NCBI GenBank assembly: GCA_964036665.1
Contig: OZ038529.1
Coordinates: forward strand, 15,508,060 to 15,572,059
Source of the DNA: Gordius sp. MW1
Taxonomy: Eukaryota; Nematomorpha; Gordioida; Gordea; Gordiidae
Length of the DNA: 64,000 nucleotides
Direction: 5' to 3'
The notes beneath the pieces are model-generated. The model saw nothing but the letters and a program-made list of their open reading frames with translations. It was not told the origin of the DNA and did no database searches. Position numbers and translations under genes: made by a program. Positions 26,301 through 39,165 of the stretch are shown here, one piece after another (position 1 is the first letter of the stretch; each line of letters begins with the position of its first letter).

Positions 26301-27834
26301 TTTCAGAAGTGGTTTCTATGATCCCAAGTAAAAATTTATCAGAATCAGAAAACTATTACTTTGAAATCATGATCGCATAATGCATTTTTGAAAAATTAAG
26401 CACTCACGTTGCGATACAACAAACTAATCGCAACAATAAAAAGTTGTCTTTTGTCAAAATGTTAGTTCTCGCAGCTTAAAACCTCTTTGCGGAAGTCAAT
26501 CGAGGATAATAGGATTCTCAAATTGGCTTACTCTTATATATTTTTTTACGCTCTTTCACATATAATCGAAAAAAATAAATATTTTTACCTTAAAATTTTT
26601 CACATATTTTTCTTTCAACCGAATTGCATCCGATGAAAGTTGTCGTTTTCAGACGTGGTTTCTATGATCCCAAGTAATAATTTATCAGAATCTGAAAACT
26701 ATTACTTTGAAATCATGATCGCATAGAGCCATTTTGAAAAATTAAGCACTCACGTTGCGATACAACAAACTAATCGCAACAATAAAAAGTTGTCTTTTGT
26801 CAAAATGTTAGTTCTCGCAGCTTAAAACCTCTTTGCGGAAGTCAATCGAGGATAATAGGATTCTCAAATTGGCTTACTCTTATATATTTTTTTACGCTCT
26901 TTCACATATAATCGAAAAAAATAAATATTTTTACCTTAAAATTTTTCACATATTTTTCTTTCAACCGAATTGCATCCGATGAAAGTTGTCGTTTTCAGAC
27001 GTGGTTTCTATGATCCCAAGTAATAATTTATCAGAATCTGAAAACTATTACTTTGAAATCATGATCGCATAGAGCCATTTTGAAAAATTAAGCACTCACG
27101 TTGCGATACAACAAACTAATCGCAACAATAAAACGTTGTCTTTTGTCAAAATGATATGTCTCGCAGCTTAAAACCTCTTTGCGGAAGTGAATCGAGGATA
27201 ATAGGATTCTCAGATTGGCTTACTTTTATATATTTTTTTACGCTCTTTCACATAGAATCGAAAAAAATAAATATTTTTACTTCAAAATTTTTCACATATT
27301 TTTCTTTGGACCGTATTCATCCGATGAAAGTTTTCGTTTTCAGACGTGGTTTCTATGATCCCAAGTAAAAATTTATCAGAATCTGAAAACTATTCCTTTG
27401 AAATCATGATCGCATATTTTCAAAAATTAAGCATCACGTTGCGATACAACAAACTAATCGCAACAATAAAACGTTGTCTTTTGTCAAAATGTTAGTTCTC
27501 GCAGCTTAAAACCTCTTTGCGGAAGTCAATCGAGGATAATAGGATTCTCAAATTGGCTTACTCTTATATATTTTTTTACGCTCTTTCACATAGAATCGAA
27601 AAAAATAAATATTTTTACCTTAAAATTTTTCACATATTTATCTTTCAACCGTATGCATCCGATGAAAGTTGTCGTTTTCAGACGTGGTTTCTATGATCCC
27701 AAGTAATAATTTATCAGAATCTGAAAACTATTACTTTGAAATCATGATCGCATAGAGCCATTTTGAAAAATTAAGCACTCACGTTGCGATACAACAAACT
27801 AATCGCAACAATAAAACGTTGTCTTTTGTCAAAA
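23372..27834 (+). repeat. 13-mer HOR, copy 1 (4463 bp)
   Basis: Thirteen monomers. It opens with the 5-mer described at 21657-23371. It continues through a monomer with AATCTAAAAACCACTA (near 25316), a monomer with ATGAATATTTCTGGCAGC (near 25431), further GCATATTTTC and CCGAATTGC monomers, and an ATGATATGTCTCGC monomer at 27151. The next copy starts exactly 4463 bp later. A patch at about 27378-27440 carries variants of a different monomer type and looks like gene conversion. Confidence 0.87.
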
Positions 27835-30800
27835 TGATAGTTCTTGCAGCTTAAAACCTCTTTGCGGAAGTCAATCGAGGATAATAGGATTCTCAAATTG
27901 GCTTACTTTTATATATTTTTTCACGCTCTTTCACATACTATCGAAAAAAATAAATATTTTTACCTCAAAATTTTTCACATATTTTTCTTTGAACCGTATT
28001 CATCCGATGAAAGTTGTCGTTTTCAGACGTGGTTTCTACCAAGTAAAAATTTATCAGAATCTGAAAACTATTCCTTTGAAATCATGATCGCATATTTTCA
28101 AAAATTAAGCATCACGTTGCGATACAACAAACTAATCGCAACAATAAAACGTTGTCTTTTGTCAAAATGTTAGTTCTCGCAGCTTAAAACCTCTTTGCGG
28201 AAGTCAATCGAGGATAATAGGATTCTCAAATTGGCTTACTTTTATATAATTTTTTACGCTCTTTCACATAGAATCGAAAAAAATAAATATTTTTACCTCA
28301 AAATTTTTCACATATTTTTCTTTCAACCGAATTGCATCCGATGAAAGTTGTCGTTTTCAGACGTGGTTTCTATGATCCCAAGTAATAATTTATCAGAATC
28401 TGAAAACCATTACTTTGAAATCATGATCGCATAGAGCCATTTTGAAAAATTAAGCACTCACGTTGCGATACAACAAACTAATCGCAACAATAAAAAGTTG
28501 TCTTTTGTCAAAATGTTAGTTCTCGCAGCTTAAAACCTCTTTGCGGAAGTCAATCGAGGATAATAGGATTCTCAAATTGGCTTACTCTTATATATTTTTT
28601 TACGCTCTTTCACATATAATCGAAAAAAATAAATATTTTTACCTTAAAATTTTTCACATATTTTTCTTTCAACCGAATTGCATCCGATGAAAGTTGTCGT
28701 TTTCAGACGTGGTTTCTATGATCCCAAGTAATAATTTATCAGAATCTGAAAACTATTACTTTGAAATCATGATCGCATAGAGCCATTTTGAAAAATTAAG
28801 CACTCACGTTGCGATACAACAAACTAATCGCAACAATAAAACGTTGTCTTTTGTCAAAATGATATGTCTCGCAGCTTAAAACCTCTTTGCGGAAGTGAAT
28901 CGAGGATAATAGGATTCTCAGATTGGCTTACTTTTATATATTTTTTTACGCTCTTTCACCTAGAATCGAAAAAAATAAATATTTTTACTTCAAAATTTTT
29001 CACATATTTTTCTTTGGACCGTATTCATCCGATGAAAGTTTTCGTTTTCAGACGTGGTTTCTATGATCCCAAGTAAAAATTTATCAGAATCAGAAAACTA
29101 TTACTTTGAAATCATGATCGCATAATGCATTTTTGAAAAATTAAGCACTCACGTTGCGATACAACAAACTAATCGCAACAATAAAACGTTGTCTTTTGTC
29201 AAAATGTTAGTTCTCGCAGCTTAAAACCTCTTTGCGGAAGTCAATCGAGGATAATAGGATTCTCAAATTGGCTTACTCTTATATATTTTTTTACGCTCTT
29301 TCACATAGAATCGAAAAAAATAAATATTTTTACCTTAAAATTTTTCACATATTTTTCTTTCAACCGTATGCATCCGATGAAAGTTGTCGTTTTCAGACGT
29401 GGTTTCTATGATCCCAAGTAATAATTTATCAGAATCTGAAAACTATTACTTTGAAATCATGATCGCATAGAGCCATTTTGAAAAATTAAGCACTCACGTT
29501 GCGATACAACAAACTAATCGCAACAATAAAACGTTGTCTTTTGTCAAAATGATAGTTCTCGCAGCTTAAAACCTCTTTGCGGAAGTCAATCGAGGATAAT
29601 AGGATTCTCAAATTGGCTTACTCTTATATATTTTTTTACGCTCTTTCACATAGAATCGAAAAAAATAAATATTTTTACCTCAAAATTTTTCACATATTTT
29701 TCTTTGGACCGTATTCATCCGATGAAAGTTTTCGTTTTCAGACGTGGTTTCTATGATCCCAAGTAAAAATTTATCAGAATCTAAAAACCACTACTTTGAA
29801 ATCATAATCGCATAGAGCAGTTTTCAAAAATTAAGCACTCACGTTGCGATACAACAAACTAATCGGTACAATAAAACGTTGTCTTTTGTCAAAATGAATA
29901 TTTCTGGCAGCTTAAAACCTCTTTTCGGAAGTAAATCGAGGATAATCGGATTCTCAAATTGGCTTACTTTTATATATTTTTTTACGCTCTTTCACATAGA
30001 ATCGAAAAAAATAAATATTTTTACCTCAAAATTTTTCACATATTTTTCTTTGGACCGTAATCATCCGATGAAAGTTGTCGTTTTCAGACGTGGTTTCTAT
30101 GATCCCAAGTAATAATTTATCAGAATCTGAAAACTATTACTTTGAAATCATGATCGCATAGAGCCATTTTGAAAAATTAAGCATCACGTTGCGATGCAAC
30201 AAACTAATCGCAACAATAAAACGTTGTCTTTTGTCAAAATGATAGTTCTCGCAGCTTAAAACCTCTTTTCGGAAGTCAATCGAGGATAATAGGATTCTCA
30301 AATTGGCTTACTTTTATATATTTTTTCACGCTCTTTCACATACTATCGAAAAAAATAAATATTTTTACCTCAAAATTTTTCACATATTTTTCTTTGAACC
30401 GTATTCATCCGATGAAAGTTGTCGTTTTCAGACGTGGTTTCTATGATCCCAAGTAAAAATTTATCAGAATCTGAAAACTATTCCTTTGAAATCATGATCG
30501 CATATTTTCAAAAATTAAGCATCACGTTGCGATACAACAAACTAATCGCAACAATAAAACGTTGTCTTTTGTCAAAATGTTAGTTCTCGCAGCTTAAAAC
30601 CTCTTTGCGGAAGTCAATCGAGGATAATAGGATTCTCAAATTGGCTTACTTTTATATAATTTTTTACGCTCTTTCACATATAATCGAAAAAAATAAATAT
30701 TTTTACCTTAAAATTTTTCACATATTTTTCTTTCAACCGAATTGCATCCGATGAAAGTTGTCGTTTTCAGACGTGGTTTCTATGATCCCAAGTAATAATT

Positions 30801-31959
30801 TATCAGAATCTGAAAACTATTACTTTGAAATCATGATCGCATAGAGCCATTTTGAAAAATTAAGCACTCACGTTGCGATACAACAAACTAATCGCAACAA
30901 TAAAAAGTTGTCTTTTGTCAAAATGTTAGTTCTCGCAGCTTAAAACCTCTTTGCGGAAGTCAATCGAGGATAATAGGATTCTCAAATTGGCTTACTCTTA
31001 TATATTTTTTTACGCTCTTTCACATATAATCGAAAAAAATAAATATTTTTACCTTAAAATTTTTCACATATTTTTCTTTCAACCGAATTGCATCCGATGA
31101 AAGTTGTCGTTTTCAGACGTGGTTTCTATGATCCCAAGTAATAATTTATCAGAATCTGAAAACTATTACTTTGAAATCATGATCGCATAGAGCCATTTTG
31201 AAAAATTAAGCACTCACGTTGCGATACAACAAACTAATCGCAACAATAAAACGTTGTCTTTTGTCAAAATGATATGTCTCGCAGCTTAAAACCTCTTTGC
31301 GGAAGTGAATCGAGGATAATAGGATTCTCAGATTGGCTTACTTTTATATATTTTTTTACGCTCTTTCACATAGAATCGAAAAAAATAAATATTTTTACTT
31401 CAAAATTTTTCACATATTTTTCTTTGGACCGTATTCATCCGATGAAAGTTTTCGTTTTCAGACGTGGTTTCTATGATCCCAAGTAAAAATTTATCAGAAT
31501 CAGAAAACTATTACATTGAAATCATGATCGCATAATGCATTTTTGAAAAATTAAGCACTCACGTTGCGATACAACAAACTAATCGCAACAATAAAACGTT
31601 GTCTTTTGTCAAAATGTTAGTTCTCGCAGCTTAAAACCTCTTTGCGGAAGTCAATCGAGGATAATAGGATTCTCAAATTGGCTTACTCTTATATATTTTT
31701 TTACGCTCTTTCACATAGAATCGAAAAAAATAAATATTTTTACCTTAAAATTTTTCACATATTTTTCTTTCAACCGTATGCATCCGATGAAAGTTGTCGT
31801 TTTCAGACGTGGTTTCTATGATCCCAAGTAATAATTTATCAGAATCTGAAAACTATTACTTTGAAATCATGATCGCATAGAGCCATTTTGAAAAATTAAG
31901 CACTCACGTTGCGATACAACAAACTAATCGCAACAATAAAACGTTGTCTTTTGTCAAAA
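27835..31959 (+). repeat. 12-mer HOR, copy 2 (4125 bp, one monomer shorter)
   Basis: Repeats 23372-27834 with the same ordered variants, including the private spelling AATCGGTACAATAAAACG near 29863. It lacks one monomer. The monomer at about 30577-30922 is a hybrid. Its left part matches the TTATATAATTTTTT type and its right part matches the CATATAATCG plus CCGAATTGC type. In copy 1 these two types are separate adjacent monomers. Confidence 0.87.
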
Positions 31960-34370
31960 TGATAGTTCTCGCAGCTTAAAACCTCTTTGCGGAAGTCAAT
32001 CGAGGATAATAGGATTCTCAAATTGGCTTACTTTTATATATTTTTTCACGCTCTTTCACATACTATCGAAAAAAATAAATATTTTTACCTCAAAATTTTT
32101 CACATATTTTTCTTTGAACCGTATTCATCCGATGAAAGTTGTCGTTTTCAGACGTGGTTTCTACCAAGTAAAAATTTATCAGAATCTGAAAACTATTCCT
32201 TTGAAATCATGATCGCATATTTTCAAAAATTAAGCATCACGTTGCGATACAACAAACTAATCGCAACAATAAAACGTTGTCTTTTGTCAAAATGTTAGTT
32301 CTCGCAGCTTAAAACCTCTTTGCGGAAGTCAATCGAGGATAATAGGATTCTCAAATTGGCTTACTTTTATATAATTTTTTACGCTCTTTCACATAGAATC
32401 GAAAAAAATAAATATTTTTACCTCAAAATTTTTCACATATTTTTCTTTCAACCGAATTGCATCCGATGAAAGTTGTCGTTTTCAGACGTGGTTTCTATGA
32501 TCCCAAGTAATAATTTATCAGAATCTGAAAACTATTACTTTGAAATCATGATCGCATAGAGCCATTTTGAAAAATTAAGCACTCACGTTGCGATACAACA
32601 AACTAATCGCAACAATAAAAAGTTGTCTTTTGTCAAAATGTTAGTTCTCGCAGCTTAAAACCTCTTTGCGGAAGTCAATCGAGGATAATAGGATTCTCAA
32701 ATTGGCTTACTCTTATATATTTTTTTACGCTCTTTCACATATAATCGAAAAAAATAAATATTTTTACCTTAAAATTTTTCACATATTTTTCTTTCAACCG
32801 AATTGCATCCGATGAAAGTTGTCGTTTTCAGACGTGGTTTCTATGATCCCAAGTAATAATTTATCAGAATCTGAAAACTATTACTTTGAAATCATGATCG
32901 CATAGAGCCATTTTGAAAAATTAAGCACTCACGTTGCGATACAACAAACTAATCGCAACAATAAAACGTTGTCTTTTGTCAAAATGATATGTCTCGCAGC
33001 TTAAAACCTCTTTGCGGAAGTGAATCGAGGATAATAGGATTCTCAGATTGGCTTACTTTTATATATTTTTTTACGCTCTTTCACATAGAATCGAAAAAAA
33101 TAAATATTTTTACCTCAAAATTTTTCACATATTTTTCTTTGGACCGTATTCATCCGATGAAAGTTTTCGTTTTCAGACGTGGTTTCTATGATCCCAAGTA
33201 AAAATTTATCAGAATCAGAAAACTATTACTTTGAAATCATGATCGCATAATGCATTTTTGAAAAATTAAGCACTCACGTTGCGATACAACAAACTAATCG
33301 CAACAATAAAACGTTGTCTTTTGTCAAAATGTTAGTTCTCGCAGCTTAAAACCTCTTTGCGGAAGTCAATCGAGGATAATAGGATTCTCAAATTGGCTTA
33401 CTCTTATATATTTTTTTACGCTCTTTCACATAGAATCGAAAAAAATAAATATTTTTACCTTAAAATTTTTCACATATTTTTCTTTCAACCGTATGCATCC
33501 GATGAAAGTTGTCGTTTTCAGACGTGGTTTCTATGATCCCAAGTAATAATTTATCAGAATCTGAAAACTATTACTTTGAAATCATGATCGCATAGAGCCA
33601 TTTTGAAAAATTAAGCACTCACGTTGCGATACAACAAACTAATCGCAACAATAAAACGTTGTCTTTTGTCAAAATGATAGTTCTCGCAGCTTAAAACCTC
33701 TTTGCGGAAGTCAATCGAGGATAATAGGATTCTCAAATTGGCTTACTCTTATATATTTTTTTACGCTCTTTCACATAGAATCGAAAAAAATAAATATTTT
33801 TACCTCAAAATTTTTCACATATTTTTCTTTGGACCGTATTCATCCGATGAAAGTTTTCGTTTTCAGACGTGGTTTCTATGATCCCAAGTAAAAATTTATC
33901 AGAATCTAAAAACCACTACTTTGAAATCATAATCGCATAGAGCAGTTTTCAAAAATTAAGCACTCACGTTGCGATACAACAAACTAATCGCTACAATAAA
34001 ACGTTGTCTTTTGTCAAAATGAATATTTCTGGCAGCTTAAAACCTCTTTTCGGAAGTAAATCGAGGATAATCGGATTCTCAAATTGGCTTACTTTTATAT
34101 ATTTTTTTACGCTCTTTCACATAGAATCGAAAAAAATAAATATTTTTACCTCAAAATTTTTCACATATTTTTCTTTGGACCGTATTCATCCGATGAAAGT
34201 TGTCGTTTTCAGACGTGGTTTCTATGATCCCAAGTAATAATTTATCAGAATCTGAAAACTATTACTTTGAAATCATGATCGCATAGAGCCATTTTGAAAA
34301 ATTAAGCATCACGTTGCGATGCAACAAACTAATCGCAACAATAAAACGTTGTCTTTTGTCAAAATGATAG
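31960..34370 (+). repeat. 12/13-mer HOR, copy 3 (partial)
   Basis: The same monomer order begins a third time, 4125 bp after copy 2. It follows that order through the ATGAATATTTCTGG monomer near 34019, then switches into a different series. From 32985 onward it is also the first copy of a 7-mer tandem duplication, so two HOR systems overlap here. Confidence 0.82.
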
Positions 34371-35377
34371 TTCTCGCAGCTTAAAACCTCTTTTCGGAAG
34401 TCAATCGAGGATAATAGGATTCTCAAATTGGCTTACTTTTATATATTTTTTCATCTGTTTCACATAGAATCGAAAAAAATTAATATTTTTACCTCATTTT
34501 TCACATATTTTTATTTGAACCGTATTCATCCGATGAAAGTTGTCGTTTTCAGACGTGGTTTCTATGATCTTAAGTAAAAATTTATCAGAATCTAAAAAGT
34601 ATTACTTTGAAATCATAATCGCATAGAGCAGTTTTCAAAAATTAAGCACTCACGTTGCGATACAACAAACTAATCGCAACAATAAAACGTTGTCTTTTGT
34701 CAAAATGATAGTTCTCGCAGCTTAAAACCTCTTTTCGGAAGTCAATCGAGGATAATAGGATTCTCAAATTTTTTCATGCTCTTTCACATAGAATTGAAAA
34801 AAATAAATATTTTTACCTCAAAATTTTTCACATATTTTTCTTTGAACCGTATTCATCCGATGAAAGTTGTCGTTTTCAGACGTGGTTTCTATGATCCCAA
34901 GTAAAAATTTATCAGAATCTAAAAACTATTACTTTGAAATCATAATCGCATAGAGCAGTTTTCAAAAATTCAGCACTCACGTTGCGATACAACTAACTAA
35001 TCGCAACAATAAAATGTTGTCTTTTGTCAAAATGATAGTTCTCGCAGCTTAAAACCTCTTTGCGGAAGTCAATCGAGGATAATAGGATTCTCAAATTGGC
35101 TTACTTTTATATATTTTTTTATGCTCTTTCACATAGAATCGAAAAAAATAAATATTTTTACCTCAAAATTTTTCACATATTTTTCTTTGGACCGTATTCA
35201 TCCGATGAAAGTTGTCGTTTTCAGACGTGGTTTCTATGATCCCAAGTAATAATTTATCAGAATCTGAAAACTATTACTTTGAAATCATGATCGCATAGAG
35301 CCATTTTGAAAAATTAAGCACTCACGTTGCGATACAACAAACTAATCGCAACAATAAAACGTTGTCTTTTGTCAAAA
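32985..35377 (+). repeat. 7-mer HOR, tandem copy 1 (2393 bp)
   Basis: Seven monomers from the ATGATATGTCTCGC monomer onward, repeated in tandem at 35378. Shared private features are TTTTTCATCTGTTTCAC (34451 and 36844), GATCTTAAGTAAAA (near 34567 and 36960), a monomer missing about 18 bp (near 34760 and 37153), and ACAACTAACTAATCGC with AAAATGTTG (near 34990 and 37383). Confidence 0.87.
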
Positions 35378-37769
35378 TGATATGTCTCGCAGCTTAAAAC
35401 CTCTTTGCGGAAGTGAATCGAGGATAATAGGATTCTCAGATTGGCTTACTTTTATATATTTTTTTACGCTCTTTCACATAGAATCGAAAAAAATAAATAT
35501 TTTTACCTCAAAATTTTTCACATATTTTTCTTTGGACCGTATTCATCCGATGAAAGTTTTCGTTTTCAGACGTGGTTTCTATGATCCCAAGTAAAAATTT
35601 ATCAGAATCAGAAAACTATTACTTTGAAATCATGATCGCATAATGCATTTTTGAAAAATTAAGCACTCACGTTGCGATACAACAAACTAATCGCAACAAT
35701 AAAACGTTGTCTTTTGTCAAAATGTTAGTTCTCGCAGCTTAAAACCTCTTTGCGGAAGTCAATCGAGGATAATAGGATTCTCAAATTGGCTTACTCTTAT
35801 ATATTTTTTTACGCTCTTTCACATAGAATCGAAAAAAATAAATATTTTTACCTTAAAATTTTTCACATATTTTTCTTTCAACCGTATGCATCCGATGAAA
35901 GTTGTCGTTTTCAGACGTGGTTTCTATGATCCCAAGTAATAATTTATCAGAATCTGAAAACTATTACTTTGAAATCATGATCGCATAGAGCCATTTTGAA
36001 AAATTAAGCACTCACGTTGCGATACAACAAACTAATCGCAACAATAAAACGTTGTCTTTTGTCAAAATGATAGTTCTCGCAGCTTAAAACCTCTTTGCGG
36101 AAGTCAATCGAGGATAATAGGATTCTCAAATTGGCTTACTCTTATATATTTTTTTACGCTCTTTCACATAGAATCGAAAAAAATAAATATTTTTACCTCA
36201 AAATTTTTCACATATTTTTCTTTGGACCGTATTCATCCGATGAAAGTTTTCGTTTTCAGACGTGGTTTCTATGATCCCAAGTAAAAATTTATCAGAATCT
36301 AAAAACCACTACTTTGAAATCATAATCGCATAGAGCAGTTTTCAAAAATTAAGCACTCACGTTGCGATACAACAAACTAATCGCTACAATAAAACGTTGT
36401 CTTTTGTCAAAATGAATATTTCTGGCAGCTTAAAACCTCTTTTCGGAAGTAAATCGAGGATAATCGGATTCTCAAATTGGCTTACTTTTATATATTTTTT
36501 TACGCTCTTTCACATAGAATCGAAAAAAATAAATATTTTTACCTCAAAATTTTTCACATATTTTTCTTTGGACCGTATTCATCCGATGAAAGTTGTCGTT
36601 TTCAGACGTGGTTTCTATGATCCCAAGTAATAATTTATCAGAATCTGAAAACTATTACTTTGAAATCATGATCGCATAGAGCCATTTTGAAAAATTAAGC
36701 ATCACGTTGCGATGCAACAAACTAATCGCAACAATAAAACGTTGTCTTTTGTCAAAATGATAGTTCTCGCAGCTTAAAACCTCTTTTCGGAAGTCAATCG
36801 AGGATAATAGGATTCTCAAATTGGCTTACTTTTATATATTTTTTCATCTGTTTCACATAGAATCGAAAAAAATTAATATTTTTACCTCATTTTTCACATA
36901 TTTTTATTTGAACCGTATTCATCCGATGAAAGTTGTCGTTTTCAGACGTGGTTTCTATGATCTTAAGTAAAAATTTATCAGAATCTAAAAAGTATTACTT
37001 TGAAATCATAATCGCATAGAGCAGTTTTCAAAAATTAAGCACTCACGTTGCGATACAACAAACTAATCGCAACAATAAAACGTTGTCTTTTGTCAAAATG
37101 ATAGTTCTCGCAGCTTAAAACCTCTTTTCGGAAGTCAATCGAGGATAATAGGATTCTCAAATTTTTTCATGCTCTTTCACATAGAATTGAAAAAAATAAA
37201 TATTTTTACCTCAAAATTTTTCACATATTTTTCTTTGAACCGTATTCATCCGATGAAAGTTGTCGTTTTCAGACGTGGTTTCTATGATCCCAAGTAAAAA
37301 TTTATCAGAATCTAAAAACTATTACTTTGAAATCATAATCGCATAGAGCAGTTTTCAAAAATTCAGCACTCACGTTGCGATACAACTAACTAATCGCAAC
37401 AATAAAATGTTGTCTTTTGTCAAAATGATAGTTCTCGCAGCTTAAAACCTCTTTGCGGAAGTCAATCGAGGATAATAGGATTCTCAAATTGGCTTACTTT
37501 TATATATTTTTTTATGCTCTTTCACATAGAATCGAAAAAAATAAATATTTTTACCTCAAAATTTTTCACATATTTTTCTTTGGACCGTATTCATCCGATG
37601 AAAGTTGTCGTTTTCAGACGTGGTTTCTATGATCCCAAGTAATAATTTATCAGAATCTGAAAATTATTACTTTGAAATCATGATCGCATAGAGCCATTTT
37701 GAAAAATTAAGCATCATGTTGCGATGCAACAAACTAATCGCAACAATAAAACGTTGTCTTTTGTCAAAA
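35378..37769 (+). repeat. 7-mer HOR, tandem copy 2
   Basis: This copy is nearly identical to 32985-35377 until its last monomer. There the variants change (CTGAAAATTATTAC near 37657, AGCATCATGTTGCG near 37710), which marks the far edge of the duplication. Together with copy 1 this is one of the youngest-looking amplifications in the left segment. Confidence 0.85.
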
Positions 37770-39165
37770 TGATAGTTCTCGCAGCTTAAAACCTCTTTGC
37801 TGAAGTGAATCGAAGATAATAGGATTCTCAAATTGGCTTACTTTTATATATTTGTTCATATTCTTTCGCATACTATCGAAAAAAATAAATATTTTTACCT
37901 CAAAATTTTTCACATATTTTTCTTTGAACCGTATTCATCCGATGAAAGTTGTCGTTTTCAGACGTGGTTTCTATGATCCCAAGTTAAAATTTATCAGAAT
38001 CTCAAAACTATTACTTTGAAATCATAATCGCATAGAGCAGTTTTCAAAAATTCAACACTCACGTTGCGATACAACAAACTCATCGCAACAATAAAACGTT
38101 GTCTTTTGTCAAAATGAATAGTTCTGGAAGCTTAAAACCTCTTTTCGGAAGTAAATCGAGGATAATAGGATTCTCAAATTGGCTTACTTTTATATATTTT
38201 TTTACGCTCTTTCACATACTATCGAAAAAAATAAATATTTTTACCTCAAAATTTTTCACATATTTTTCTTTGAACCGTATTCATCCGATGAAAGTTGTCG
38301 TTTTCAGACGTGGTTTCGATGATAAAAAGTAAAAATTTATCAGAATCTGAAAACTATTACTTTGAAATCATGATCGCATAGAGCCATTTTCAAAAAGTAA
38401 GCATCACGTTGCGATACAACAAACTAATCGCAACAATAAAACGTTTTCTTTTGTCAAAATGATAGTTCTCGCAGCTTAAAACCTCTTTTCGGAAGTCAAT
38501 CGAGGATAATATGATTCTCAAATTGGCTAACTTTTATATTTTTTCATGCTCTTTCACATACAATCGAAAAAAATAAATATTTTCACCTCAAAATTTTTCA
38601 CATATTTTTCTTTCAACCGTATGCATCCGATGAAAGTTGTCGTTTTCAGACGTGGTTTCGATGATAAAAAGTAAAAATTTATCAGAATCAGAAAACTATT
38701 ACTATGAAATCATGATCGCATAGTGCATTTTTGAAAAATAAAGCACTCACGTTGCGATACAACAAACTAATCGCAAAAATAAAACGTTGTCTTTTGTCAA
38801 AATGATAGATCTCGCAGCTTAAAACCTCTTTTCGGAAGTAAATCGAGGATAATAGGATTCTCAAATTGGCTTACTTTTATATATTTTTTCATGCTCTTTC
38901 ACACAAAATCGAAAAAAATAAATATTTTTACCTTAAAATTTTTCACATATTTTTCTTCGGACCGTATTCATATAATGAAAGTTGTCGTTTTCAGACGTGG
39001 TATCTTTGATCCCAAGTAATAATTTATCAGACTGAAAACTATTACTTTGAAATCATGATCGCATAATGCATTTTTGAAAAATTAAGCACTCACGTTGCGA
39101 TGCAACAAACTAATCGCAACAATAAAACGTTGTCTTTTGTTAAAATGATAGTTCTCGCAGCTTAA
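37770..39165 (+). repeat. Shared HOR segment, copy 1 (6150 bp spacing)
   Basis: About four monomers matched at 43920-45315. Shared markers are TTTGTTCAT with TTTCGCATAC, GATGATAAAAAGTAAAA in place of TATGATCCCAAG, a GATAATATGATTC monomer with a shortened TTTTATATTTTTTC, and GGTATCTTTGATCCC at 39001 and 45151 (exactly 6150 bp apart). Confidence 0.83.
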
